NCBI RefSeq assembly: GCF_040054535.1
Contig: NC_090789.1
Coordinates: forward strand, 1,061,697-1,125,696
Origin: Antennarius striatus
Taxonomy: Eukaryota; Chordata; Actinopteri; Lophiiformes; Antennariidae
Direction: 5' to 3'
Length of the DNA stretch: 64,000 nt
Positions within the stretch are counted from its first letter, which is position 1; each line of letters begins with the position of its first letter. Position numbers and translations under genes: made by a program. Shown here piece after piece: positions 1-11,406 of the stretch. The notes below the pieces were generated by a model. That model did not search any database. It was not told where the DNA came from and saw only the letters and a program-made list of their open reading frames with translations.

Positions 1-60
1 TAACGCTGGATGACCTCTTTCACATGGAAGAAACTTGGAAGGAATTTCTCTGACTCGTAC

Positions 61-1085
61 ACATCAGATAAAAAGCATGAGGGTGTAACTCCACGTCGCC
101 AAAAGTTTTGTCAATCTTCAACATTTGTAGGAACGGGTCGATGTTTCTGACGGTGTTGTTGGCGGTGTATGCATGACAACCATCAGGGCTGGGCAGCACT
201 TGGAACACCGACGTCCAGTTGGTGACTGAGGACAGAAGCACTCAGGTGTTAGAATTGAAAGTGGATCAACATGCTAGTGTGGATAGCTAGTTGGATAATA
301 ACCTGCATACATCCGAACAGTTGGCCATTGAACTGATATATTAAACAATTTCATTGCTTACAAGGTGGTTAAAGATCCAGGTCCATTGCTGGAGTTTCTT
401 TTTTAGCTAGGGATCGTGTTGCGTGTTGCAAGATGCCGCTGACGATTGCAGGTTGTACAACAGTTGTTGGTCTCAAACTAAATGTGCTTGAATATTCAGG
501 GGATTGTGAAATCTTCCATGTCCAATGTGGGCTTCAAGAGCATGTAGTGAAAGGCTTGACAGCTGTACGTTCATTCATTCATTTCCATACCGCTTCCACA
601 GGCGAGAGGCGGGGAGACGCCCCAGACCCGTTGCCAACGCAACACAGAATATAATCAACATGTTTTACCACCTGGAACTGACTCCAGGAGTACAACGGGA
701 ATTTGACAAAATAAATGTTGTGTACTACTCTATGTGTTGAGCAGGAAACATTTTACCCTAATGGCATTCCCCATTGTGAGCTCAGTGGTGGGTCCTGATG
801 GACTCATTCAACCTGACACCTTTAACCACATCTCATCCCAGTGCACCACATACAGCCGGGAAAAAATTAGGACACCCCATTGAATCATCAATTCTTTATT
901 AAACAATGTTCACATATCAATGTCCAATCGTGTTTTTATTCATTACTGGAAAAGAAGGGGATTTATTTACAACACCATGCTTGACATCTTGAATCCAAAA
1001 ACATGGATGTGGTCTTCCTGCCTCAGGCCCAACCCTTCCACTACGTTACTAGAGACTACATTATTTACTTCTATTGTGACAGTCG

Positions 1086-1167
<82 letters not shown>

Positions 1168-3001
1168 CATCATCACACGTACACACCAATGGACTGGAGT
1201 CACATCAGGGAACTTACCCGACATAGTGGATTTGTCTCCTTCAATCGTCATGCTGACTCTTGACTCATAGCACTGTCCATTCCTGGAAAAACAGAGGAAG
1301 AGTTGCCTCAAAATCCATCCATCCATCCATCCATCCATCCATCCATCCAACATTATAAAACCTTGACTTTCCCTATAAATCTATTGCTTCATTTCCTTTT
1401 CTTTTCCAACATGTTTCCTGGTAAAGCAATGTCTTCATTTGTCCAGGAGATGCTGGTGTTGACTCACATCTTGTTATCCTCAAACATCACCACTTGATTG
1501 GGATTGGACTCCGATGGAGAGAATGTGAGCCAGGAGCTTTCGGTCACCTTCAGGATGGACTTCAGTGCATCATGATCTGCGTATCCAGCCAGTAAATTGT
1601 ACCGTCCGTGTATCTGCATGCAAAAATCAGACAGTTCTTACTCAACCTGTTGACTTCTGTTTGGGGCTGCAACTGAATGATAAAGGTCCCATATTATGAA
1701 ATACATTTATTTTCTGATCTCTAAATATATAGTGATCCTCCCTAACCCTACCAACTCCTAGAATCTGGAAAACAAACACATCCTGCATCAACTTTGGAGC
1801 GCACAAACTCACGAACCGGTGCTCAAACACAGGAGTGATTTGCTTAACCCAGCCCTGTCTGTGTGAGAACACTTCCCTCCCCCCCGGATAAGAGGGTGTT
1901 CTTCTGAGGATGAAGTTCAGTGTGTCCAACGCTAAAGGTGTCGCTCAGAACCAGACACACAAGGTGTACAAGTCAACGTAAGTGCTTCTATTCGGTCCCA
2001 GCTGAGGAAGAACAGAAGAGAATGTGGTTGTGTTTCTTTTTTGATGATAACATTGCCGAAGTTTGTTTGTGTGTGCGAACCGTTTTGCTGTGGCTTTCTT
2101 CAGCAATGACGGTCAGTACAAATATGGCTTTGCCTTGACATTGGCCCTTATAAAAAGAGTACGCCCACCAAAACAGGACTCGCTAACTGCACCCGGGCCA
2201 CAAGTAAGAGTTGCCACTTTTCTGTTTAATTTACAGTTGCCTATGAGTATGGTGAAGTCAGCTTGAAGTATTTAGCTCCTCTTCAGTCCAATCTGTTAAT
2301 GTGAGGGTGAAGGAGATTGGTTGGCCCATTAAAATGTCTGACAACACGCACAGATGACTGGAGACATAGATTACCATGTTACCATGAGCCACATCCTCTT
2401 TATGAGAGCGATCAGTCAGGGAAGGCGTTGACAAACGCAGCTCATTAGCATTTAAAGGGGCAGAAACAGCCTGTTCTCGGATGTACTCAAATCAATGACT
2501 TTTACATGGCTGAAATTCAGGACCATGCGGCAATACATTTTGAGTACAGTGTAGTTGGACGTCTGACAGCTGTGTGACATTGATTTAAAAGAGTACAATA
2601 TGGGACCTTTAATGCTAAAAATGTCAGTGTTCATGTTTGCAGACAGCCAACAGAAGCTTCAATTTCTGTTTTTACTTCAAAGTGAAAAATCAAAATGGGA
2701 ATTATAATCTGGATTGTAGTCCCCAAAGAGACACGAGGATTAACAGCACAACAGACATGAAGTCTCTATATATGGAGCGTCTATTTAGAAATGAACATTT
2801 GAAAAATGAAACAACCCATTGCATCGCAGATAACAGGCTAATGCTAAGCTAATTTTTTGTGCAGGAATGAGGAGGGCTTACCATGCTGTGATCAGCCAGA
2901 GACACTGGCGTGATCAAGGGCTGGCATTCTTCAGGCGTCAGAGCCGATACGCTCAGGAACACGCCGGCCAATAGGACGAAACCGCCGAAGCACAGATTCA
3001 T
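61..3001 (-). CDS. Lipocalin gene A: PSTBP/TBT-bp-like secreted binding protein (exons 1-4 only, cut by window edge)
   Basis: Seen: four coding exons on the minus strand at 2882-3001, 1468-1613, 1218-1282 and 61-225 (120, 146, 65, 165 nt), each bounded by GT/AG and joining in frame (phases 0, 2, 1, 1). Exon 1 starts with MNLCFGGFVLLAGVFLSVSA, a 20-residue signal peptide, then LTPEECQPL. I chose this ATG over an upstream in-frame one at 3049 because it opens directly into the signal peptide and the TATA box lies at 3048-3055. Later motifs are GRYNLLAGYADHD, KVTESSW, NGQCYES, TNWTS and NNTVRN. Known: this pattern matches fish saxitoxin/tetrodotoxin- and tributyltin-binding proteins, plasma lipocalins related to orosomucoid. 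Exons 5 and 6 should lie left of position 1. The exon 2 sequence is the most divergent of the five copies. Intron 3 contains a long CAT array. Ligand is inferred only. Confidence 0.82.
1084..1176. repeat. CAT/ATC trinucleotide microsatellite
   Basis: About 28 near-perfect CAT units with one CCT interruption near the right end, inside intron 3 of lipocalin gene A. The matching intron of genes D and E has only about 7-10 units, so the array expanded in A. It creates artefactual poly-His and poly-Met open frames. Confidence 0.95.
1312..1350. repeat. ATCC tetranucleotide microsatellite
   Basis: About nine ATCC units just upstream (transcript sense) of exon 3 of lipocalin gene A, in intron 2. Short ATCC remnants occur at the same place in genes B, C, D and E. 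Confidence 0.9.
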
Positions 3002-3047
3002 GATGCAGCTGGACGTTGAACCAACCGCGTCTGATGACATCGTCAGC

Positions 3048-3055
3048 ATTTATAT
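3048..3055 (-). promoter_or_regulatory. TATA box of lipocalin gene A
   Basis: Minus-strand ATATAAAT lies 47 bp before the chosen ATG. The same box occurs at the same spacing in all five copies. A CCAAT motif (plus-strand ATTGG at 3115-3119) lies upstream. The CRE-like octamer of genes B, C and D is changed to GGACGTCA here. Confidence 0.65.
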
Positions 3056-3059
3056 GAGC

Positions 3060-4600
3060 GGGTGTTGACTCGTCTGGACGTCAGTTGGGTAGGACGCGTT
3101 GATGGCAGCGTATCATTGGTTGAAACTGGATTCTGTGTTTGCTGAAGGTTTTCAAAAGATATAGATTTAACCTCAGAGGTGAGGTCCAGGTTCCCAGTGT
3201 AACCCGTGTTGTGTGAATGATGTACCGATACAGCAGTTCAGCTAAAAGTGGTTGTATTTATTCTATTTTGAACATTTCTTGTCTCTGCACGAAATGGAGC
3301 AACTCAATGGAAAGAATGTGGACCATGAGTTGGATGGAACACACCCATTTAAAAAAAATACAAAAATAATGCTACGGGGTCTCAGAAATCTTTCTTGTGA
3401 AATAGACAGTATAAGACAAAACACTCCATTCATGATTAAACTTAGCGGAAAACTAAAGCACTTCATCTATATTTTTTAATTTCTAGTAGTTTTATAAACT
3501 TGTAGAACTTGTAAAACTTTATTTATTTGGAGCACTGAACAGACTCACCCTCCTCAAGCATAGCCAAAACTGGACAGAGGAAGGGAAGCACAGCCCACAA
3601 AGATGACATCATGAGGTCAAAAGTAATAACAACCCAAAATAACCGTTCAATGTTACAAATTAATTGTCTGAAAAATATGTTGAGTGTCCTTAATCTAGAG
3701 CTGCGAGGAACAAACAGAACGGTGGTTGATATGATTCAGTGGAAGTCATCAGAGTATGCAAAGTACATGGACGTACATTGTACATATAAAGAATTTTCAA
3801 TATATATAATAAAATGTTTTGCATTACAGTACGCCGTCGCGCGATCGTCAATGATTGCGACTCCACCTCATCTGGTCAACAGTCACGTGATAACGTACAC
3901 ACATTGTATTGGCTGATGGCATCCGGAAGTGCGCTCGTTCCGGAATTTTGTGAAACACAAAAATGCTTTAAACAGTCTATAAGAGTGCGGGAAAAGGTAA
4001 TACAGATCGAAGGTGGTTTAATATTAGTATGGGGAGGGTTCATAAATGTTTAGATTACAATAAATAATAAGATAAATAGATGGCGATCTCCATCTTTGTA
4101 TATTTTGCTTTACAGCTTGGCAGACGACTCCAGCTGTTTGGAATGAAAGACAATCATAACAACCTGAGTCATTTGATCAGAACACATGTGTTCCACTGTG
4201 AGTTTAATAGCTAAGATATCACGCTAACAAGCTAAACTAAGAGGTACAAAGGAAATAATTATACAACAAACATCACCTTGATATCTTGCTTTACTCCACA
4301 CAATTGAAAAATTGAACCCCGTTGGAAAAGATAGCCTTAGACGTCTTGTGTTGTACTTCAGACGCTAAATGAAGGTTAAATCAATTAAATTTGATACTAA
4401 ATGTTGGCCGATGTTGGCTTTGAGTTGGAACTTTGTTTTTAATCAATAGATTCCATTCAAAGTTAGCTGATTCAGCTGTTTGTAGCTAACAGTTAGCTGT
4501 TCTTGTTAGCAGTGTCGGAATACATGATGCATGTACAGATGTGTTACTTTGAACCCAAAGAAAACCAACGAATTTCAGACAACTCTATTGAAAAAAAATA
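3060..4600. other. Intergenic DNA between lipocalin genes A and B
   Basis: Holds the upstream region of gene A and the region past the 3' end of gene B. A block from about 4090 to 4560 (starting near TTTACAGCTTGGCAGACGAC) is clearly homologous to 10840-11300, so it was duplicated with the genes. I see no further coding exon. Open frames at 3252-3479 and 3611-3916 have no splice or family support. Confidence 0.6.
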
Positions 4601-4681
4601 CTTTTATTTGGTTAAAACCATCCTGAATAAAACCGTCTTGTTTGGTCTTTCTACTTTACAGGAAGGTCTTGGTTCTTGGTT

Positions 4682-7600
4682 TCAGAAGTCCACAACAGTG
4701 CCGGCCCCTTCAGTACAGAACCCTGCAGAGAGAGAAGGAGGTAAAGAAGTCTGTCTTACAGCACACATCCTGTTCTACCAGATGTGAAGGTGACGCACCA
4801 TTCTGTGGATCGTATTGGAAGTCAAGTTCTCCAGAGTAGCCGAGGCAGCCCGCTTGCTTCTTGAAACTTTCCAAGTCCGAGTCCGTCACAGACGATTGTT
4901 TGCCTGTAAGACCAAAACCAAACGTTAACGCTGGACGACCTCTTTCACATGGAAGAAACTTGGAAGAAATTTCTGACTCGTACACATCAGATATAAACCA
5001 CAAGCGTGTATCTCCTCATCGCCAAAGGTTTTGTCGATGTTAAACATCTTTAGGAACCCGTCAATGTTTCTGACGGTGTTGTTGAAGTTGAATACGTGAC
5101 AACCATCAACGCTGGGCAGCACTTGGAACACCGACGTCCAGTTGGTGACTGAGGACAGAAGCAAAAAGGTTTGTGAACTAAAAGTCTAACAACATGCTAT
5201 TGTGGTTAGCTAGTTGGCTAACAGCCCGCATTCACACCACCAGTTAGCAATTGAACTGCGAAATGAAAAGATTTTGTTGCTTCTAATGTGGTTTTTGATG
5301 CAGACACCTGGGACTGACTCCAGGAGTACCATGGGAATTTAACAAAATTAATCTACGTGCTGAGGAGCAAACATTTTACCCTGATGAATCCCCCATTGTG
5401 AACTCAGTTGGGGTCCTGATGGACTCATTCAACCTGACATCTTTAACCGCATCTCATCCCAGTGCATCACATACTGTATATGTTGAGCCATTTCACTGGA
5501 ACAGCAACAACTAACTGGACAACATTGATTAGCTCTGGTCCCACCCAAATATCAGGAATGGTGGACCAGCCGTCCACCATTCCTGATATCTTGAATCCAA
5601 AAACATGGATGTGATCTTCTTACTTCAGGTCCAACCCTTCCACAACATTACCAGAGACCACATCATTAACTTTTATACCCTCGTCATCACACACACACAA
5701 CAATGGACTGGAGATACATCCGGTAACTTACGCAACATTTTCATTTTGTCTCCTTCAATCAATGCGTTGACATTTGACTCATAGCACTGTCCATTCCTGG
5801 AAAACACAGGAAGAGTTCCTTCAGATACATCCATCCATCCTCTCCCCCATTACCTGTCCAGTAAACTCAAGGTTGAATCCTTCCTCCCACTCTATGTGCT
5901 GTGTACATGGATAAATAATGGATCCAATGTAAAGCGTCTGAGTGTCCAGAAAAACGCTACATAAACGTAATCCATTTTTATGATTACATCAACCTAAATA
6001 GATATAGAAATTGCCATAGATGTAGAGATAGATTGACTATTGTAATGTTCTGTTATCAGGGTTGCCTCGGTCTAGAAACAGGGGCCTTCAGATGGTTTCA
6101 GAACACAGCAGCAAGAATATTAACTGAAACTAGGAAATTTGACCATATCACCCCAGTTTTGGCTGCATTACACTGGCTCCCGATTCATGTTAGATCCGAT
6201 TTTAAGGTACTCTTATTAACATACAAAAGCCTTAAGGGGCTTGCTCCAACCTATCTGTCTGATCTTGTTAAACCTTACACGCCGACTAGGGCTCTCCGCT
6301 CTCAGAATACAGGTCTCTTGTGTGTTCCTAGAGTTAAAAAGAAGTCAGCTGGCCAGAGGGCCTTCTCCTGTCGGGCCCCTTTCTTGTGGAATAACCTCCC
6401 TATAGGTATTAGACAGTCTGAATCCGTAGATGTCTTTAAATCTAGACTCAAAACATATCTGTTCGACCTAACATATAAGTAATATCAGGGGTGGCAGTCT
6501 CAATGTTTAGGTTTAGCCTAGTCCTGCCAACGAGCCGTAGGATTTCTTAGTTAGGCCCCTGCCTCCCATTAATCCTCTGCTATTCTGGTCCCTCTAGCAC
6601 CACTCTCCCCCTGTTCTCTCTGTCTCTCTCCCTTCTTCTGCTGTTCTCTCTCACAGGCCTCTGTGTGGTGGATCATCGGCAATCGGCTACCTCTGTCTGC
6701 TTCCGTGGCTGGCGATAGCACAAGCTGTACAGTGGTCCTGTTTTCACAATCCATTAGGGGAGTCTGGTTCTGCCTCATTGGGTTCTGCTGTGGTTTTGGG
6801 GTTTTGCCAGAGTAACCTTAAACTATAACTTTTTTGAGCTGAATGACTTAGGCACTGTCTGGTCTGTCCTCAGAGTGGTGGATCCTCGGCAATCGGTGAC
6901 CTCTGTGTGCTTCATCGGCTGGTGATGACTCACTCTACTGGATGGATCAGCGTGCCTTTGTCATACATTTATTATTGTTACTGTTATTATTATTGTGTTG
7001 TTAATCTGTACATGCGGTATCTATTGCTTCGTCTGTCCACTCCTGGAAGAGGGGTCCCTCCTCTGCAGTCTTCCTGAGGGTTCTCCCATCCATTTTTTCC
7101 CCTGTTAAAAGGGTTTTGGGGGGAGTTGTTCCTTATCCGATGCGAGGGTCGCACTGCTTGCAGTGCACAGAGGTCAGAGGGATATCGTCCATGTGCAGAT
7201 TGTAAAGCCCTTTGAGACATTGTTTGTGAATCTGGGCTATATAAAAATAAATAAACTTGAAACTTGAAACTAGATAGATAAAAACTTTATCAATTCTGAA
7301 GGAAATCATGTAATCTAAACTTTATTATTGCAAAACTTTGACTAATCTTAAAACTCTGTTGCTTCACTTCCTTCTTTTCTTTTCGGACATGTTTCTTGGT
7401 AAATCAATGTCTTGTATTTGTCCCAAAGATGCCGGTGTTGACTCACATCTTGTTGTCTTCAAACAACGCTGCTTCATTGGGATTGGACTCTGATGCAGAG
7501 AATCTGACCCAGGTGCTTTGGGTCACCTTCAGGAATAACTTCAGTGCCTCATGATCCGTGTATCCAGCCAGGAAGTTGTGTCGTCCATATATCTGCATGC

Positions 7601-9947
7601 AAATATCAGGCAGTTATTACTCGACCTGTTGACTGATGTTTGGTGCTGAAACTGACTTAAATGCTATAAAGTCAGTGTTAATGTTTGCAGACAGGCAACA
7701 GGGGCTTCCATTTCTGGTTTCACTTCACAGTAAAGTATCACTAATCAAAGAAGATTGAAGAAGGAGAGGAGGAAAGTGTGTTCATACGAAGAGAGAGAAG
7801 AGGAACACCAAGACTATAGGACTGAGAGCAGGGATGATGAATGTTGGGACTATGACAGGAAAAGGTAGAGAGTTGGTTGACATGATGCAGAGGAGGAAGG
7901 TAGACATACTGTGTGTCCAGGAGACCAGGTGGAAAGGTAGCAAGACTAGAAGTTTAGGAGCAGGGTTCAAGTTGTTCTATCATGGTGTAGATGGGAAGAG
8001 AAATGGAGTAGGAGTTATCTTGAAGGAGGAGTTTGTTAGGAATGTCCTGGAGGTAAAAAGAGTGTCAGATAGAGTGATGAGTCTGAAGCTACAAATAGAA
8101 GGTGTGATGTTCAATGTTGTTAGTGGGTATGCTCCACAGGTAGGATGTGAGCTGGAGGAGAAGGAGACATTCTGGCTGGACTTTGATGAAGTGATGCAGA
8201 GCAGACCTAGAAGTGAGAGAGTTGTCATTGGTGCAGACTTCAATGGACATGTTGGTGCAGGAAACAGGTGATGAGGATGTGACGGGCAGGTTTGGTATCC
8301 AGGAGAGGAACGCAGAAGGACAGATGGTAGTTGACTTTACAAAAAGGATGTAAATGGCTGTAGTGAATACTTTCTTCCAGAAGAGGCAGGAACATAGAGT
8401 GACCTATAAGAGTGGCGGTAGGAGCACACAGGTAGACTACATCTTGTGTAGACGGTGTAACCTGAAGGAGATCAGTGACTGTAAAGTAGTGGTAGGTGAG
8501 AGTGTAGCCAAACAGCATAGGATGGTGGTGTGTAGGATGACTCTGGTGGTGAGGAAGATGAAGAGGACAAAGGCAGAGCAGAAGACGACATGGTGGAAGC
8601 TGAAAAAGGAAGAGTGTTGCATGACTTTTAGGAAGGAGTTAAGACAGGCTCTGGGTGGTCAGGAGGTGCTTCCAGATGACTGGACAACTACAGCTAATGT
8701 GATCAGGGAGACAGGTAGGAGAGTACTTGGTGTGTCATCTGGAAGGAAAGTAGATAAGGAGACTTGGTGGTGGAATGAGGAGGTACAGTCAGACAGACGA
8801 GGTTAGACAGGAATCTCCATGGACTATGATGTTTGCAGATGACATTGTGATCTGCAGTGAGAGCAGGGAACAGGTGGAGGAGAAGCTAGAGAGGTGGAGG
8901 TTTGTCCTGGAAAGGAGAGGAATGAAGGTTAGCCGCAGTAAGACAGAGTACATGTGTGTGAATGAGAGGGACCCAAGTGGAAGAGTGAGGTTACAGGGAG
9001 AAGAGATCAAGAAGGTGGAGGATTTGAAGTACGTAGGGTCAACAGTAGAGAGCAATGGAGAGTGTGGAAAAGAGGTGAAGAAGCGTGTCCAGGCAGGATG
9101 GAACAGGTGGAGGAAAGTGTCAGGTGTGACGTGTGATAGAAGAGTTTCAGTTAAAATGAAAGGAAAGGTGTACAAAACTGTGGTGAGACCAGCGATGTTG
9201 TTTGGTCTAGAGACAGTGTCACTGAGGAAAAGACAGGAGACAGAGCTGGAGGTAGCAGAGATGAAGATGCTGAGGTTCTCTCTGGGAGTGACCAGGATGG
9301 ATAGGATCAGGAATGAGTACATCAGAGGGACAGCACATGTTAGAGGTTTTGGAGATAAAGTCAGAGAGGCCAGACTGAGATGGTTTGGACATGTCCAGAG
9401 GAGAGATAGTGAATATATTGGTAGAAGGATGCCGAGTTCTGAACTGCCAGGCAGGAGGCCTAGAGGAAGACCAAAGAGGAGGTTTATGGATGTAGTGAAA
9501 GAGGACATGAAGGTAGTTGGTGTGAGAGAAGAGGATGCAGAAGACAGGGTTAGATGGAGGACACTGATTTGCTGTGGCGACCCCTGAAGGGAATAGCCGA
9601 AAGAAAAAGAAGAAGAATCAAAATGGGAATTATAATCTGGACTCAAATCCACAAAGAGACACCAGGATTAACAGCACAACAAACAGAAACTCTACACGGA
9701 GCGTTAATTTGTAAATGATTAACATTTATTTTTAAATTATTTACTTCAAAATTAAAATTTTTTAAATATTGCAGATAAACAGGCTAATGCTAAGCTAAAG
9801 TCTCAGGCAGGAATGAGGAGGGCTTACCATGCTGCGATCAGCCAGAGACACTGGCGTGATCAAGGGCTGGCATTCTTCAGGCGTCAGAGCCGATACGCTC
9901 AGGAACGCGCCGGCCAAGAGGACAAAACCGCCGAAGCACAGATTCAT
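4682..9947 (-). CDS. Lipocalin gene B: PSTBP/TBT-bp-like secreted binding protein (complete)
   Basis: Six coding exons: 9828-9947, 7447-7592, 5732-5796, 4984-5148, 4799-4903 and 4682-4722, totalling 642 nt (213 residues plus stop). The signal peptide is MNLCFGGFVLLAGAFLSVSA. Exon 2 gives GRHNFLAGYTDHE, exon 4 gives TNWTSVFQVLPSVDGC and two N-glycosylation sequons, exon 5 gives SSVTDSDLESFKKQAGCLGY and exon 6 ends GFCTEGAGTVVDF. The C-terminal DPQNG-FC junction is only in frame through the GTGCGT donor at 4798, which reproduces the family's conserved DP..GFC ending. Six cysteines remain in the mature protein. Length equals one domain of PSTBP, which is a two-domain fusion. An AATAAA signal lies at 4603-4608 (minus). 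Introns 1 and 2 are swollen by an RTE and an L2-like LINE. Secreted plasma carrier is inferred from family. Confidence 0.86.
6034..7271 (+). mobile_element. 5'-truncated L2/CR1-like LINE, 3' end
   Basis: Encodes the C-terminal part of a non-LTR reverse transcriptase: DYCNVLLSGLP, then after a frameshift NTAARILTETRKFDHITPVL, LHWLPI, FKVLLLTYKSLKGLAPTYL and FLWNNLP. About 790 bp of 3' UTR follow, ending in the characteristic fish tail GGGCTATATAAAAATAAATA plus CTTGAAA repeats. Possible 8-bp target duplications AGATAGAT flank it at 6026-6033 and 7272-7279. It sits in intron 2 of lipocalin gene B, opposite to the gene, and is absent from the same intron of gene C. Confidence 0.8.
7750..9615 (+). 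mobile_element. RTE-clade LINE with internally deleted reverse transcriptase
   Basis: The 5' part encodes an apurinic endonuclease with MTGKGRELVDMM, CVQETRWKG, GYAPQVG, ADFNGHVGAG and VDYILCRR, broken by frameshifts around 8270. The 3' part begins at WTMMFADDIVI and runs in one frame to the normal end VRWRTLICCGDP at 9587, through SKTEYMCVNER and RWFGHVQRR. The fingers and most of the palm of the RT are missing: WWWNEEVQS near 8790 is followed at once by EVRQESPW. Seven-bp duplications AATCAAA at 7743-7749 and 9616-9622 flank the copy. Lipocalin gene C keeps the empty site near 13038. Non-autonomous and dead. Confidence 0.9.
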
Positions 9948-9993
9948 GATGCTGCTGGACGTTGAACCAACTGCGTCTGATGACATCGTCAGC

Positions 9994-10028
9994 ATTTATA
10001 TGAGTGGGTGTTGACTCTTCTGACGTCA
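9994..10028 (-). promoter_or_regulatory. Promoter of lipocalin gene B: TATA box plus CRE-like octamer
   Basis: Minus-strand ATATAAAT at 9994-10001, and the palindrome TGACGTCA at 10021-10028, about 20 bp upstream of the TATA box. A CCAAT motif follows further upstream. The arrangement is shared with genes C and D. CREB/ATF binding is inferred from the motif only. Confidence 0.6.
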
Positions 10029-10029
10029 G

Positions 10030-11320
10030 TTGGGTAGGACGTGTTGATGGCAGCGTATCATTGGTTGGAACTGGATTCTGTGTTTGCTGAAGGTTTTCAA
10101 AAGATATAGATTTAACCTCAGAGGTGAGGTCCAGGTTCCACAGCAAATGACTCAAATGTACCACAGTGTGTCTAATGTCCTGAACATAGCATTTCCCTTA
10201 TCACGACACACTGGAAGACAAAAAAATGTTACACAACAGAATGGAATGCCCTTAATGTCATCACACACAGTTGTATAACGAAATTTTTTAAAGACAACTC
10301 TCAGTGCAAAACAAAAACAGAACACAGGTACAAGAGACGAGCAACTGTAGAACACAGGTTACAGGTTCTCCCGATCTACTTGAGATTTTTCCAGGTTGAT
10401 CCAGGTCAAGATTCCTGGCCACTTGTTTTTCTAATCCGTTACCCAGGCAACTGGTCACATCTCCACTGGACAGCATGTCGCTAGCGGATGCATCAGGCCC
10501 ACAACACCAGGAAGCTGGCAGACTGTCTGGAAGAACAACTATGGTGAGGAACAAGGTAGAGCAACAAGATGCTGCAATGATGCCCAGAGGAACAGTTTTA
10601 ATGGTGTGGTCGAGTCTGTCAGTCAAATAACATGTGTGACGGGCCCCCCAACAAAATCCAAAGGGAACTCACTCCTGGACCAAGGAAAAGGACAACTTTC
10701 ACAACAGAAAACCAGAAGGCCACAGCTTCATGTTAAATGCGAATATCATGGATAGGTTACGTAATTTAATTCAAACAGTGAAAATTTCATATCTTCTAAA
10801 TTTCTTCTAGATTTTTCAAGGGTGTTTTTGTGTTTTTTTCTTTACAGCTTGGCAGACGACTCCAGCTTTTTGGAATGAAACAGCAGCATAGAAACCTGAC
10901 CCATTTGACCAGACCACATGTGTTCCACTGTGATGAGTTTAATAGCTACGATATAATGCTAACAAGCTAAACTAAGATGTGCAATAATTATACAACAAAC
11001 ATCACGCTGATATCTTACTTTATGCCACACAATTGAAAAACTGAACCCCTTTGGAAAAGTCTTGTGTTGTACTTTGGACGCTAAATTAAGGTTAAATCAA
11101 CTAAATCTGATACCAAATGTCGACATTGCGTCAGCCAATGATGGCTTTGAATTAGAACTTTGTTTTTAATCAATAGATTCCATTCAAAATTAGCTGATTT
11201 AGCCGTTTGCAGCTAACAGTTGGTCTTGTTAGCAGTGTAGCAGTGCTGCATGTACAGATGTGTGACTTTGAACCCAAAGAAGACCAATGAATTTCAGACA
11301 ACTGTTGAAAAAAAATTGTT
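10030..11320. other. Intergenic DNA between lipocalin genes B and C
   Basis: A conserved block of about 110 bp upstream of each gene (TTGGGTAGGAC to GAGGTGAGGTCCAGGTTC) lies at about 10030-10140. The 10600-10740 segment is homologous to 14890-15010 and 19450-19570. The 10840-11300 segment matches 4090-4560. A minus-strand open frame at 10288-10626 looks membrane-like, but no other copy keeps it, so I do not call it a gene. The gene C poly(A) signal is at 11320-11325. Confidence 0.55.
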
Positions 11321-11406
11321 TTATTTAGTCAAAACCATCCTGAATAAAACCATCTTGTTTTGTCTTTCTACTTCAGATTTGTCACAGAAGGTCTTGGTTC
11401 TTGGTT

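Noticed and set aside
967-1353. Long poly-Met, poly-His and poly-Ile open frames
   Set aside because: They are translations of the CAT microsatellite in intron 3 of lipocalin gene A.
10288-10626. Minus-strand open frame of 112 codons with a membrane-like segment
   Set aside because: No splice sites, no family match, and the homologous DNA upstream of genes C and D does not keep the frame.
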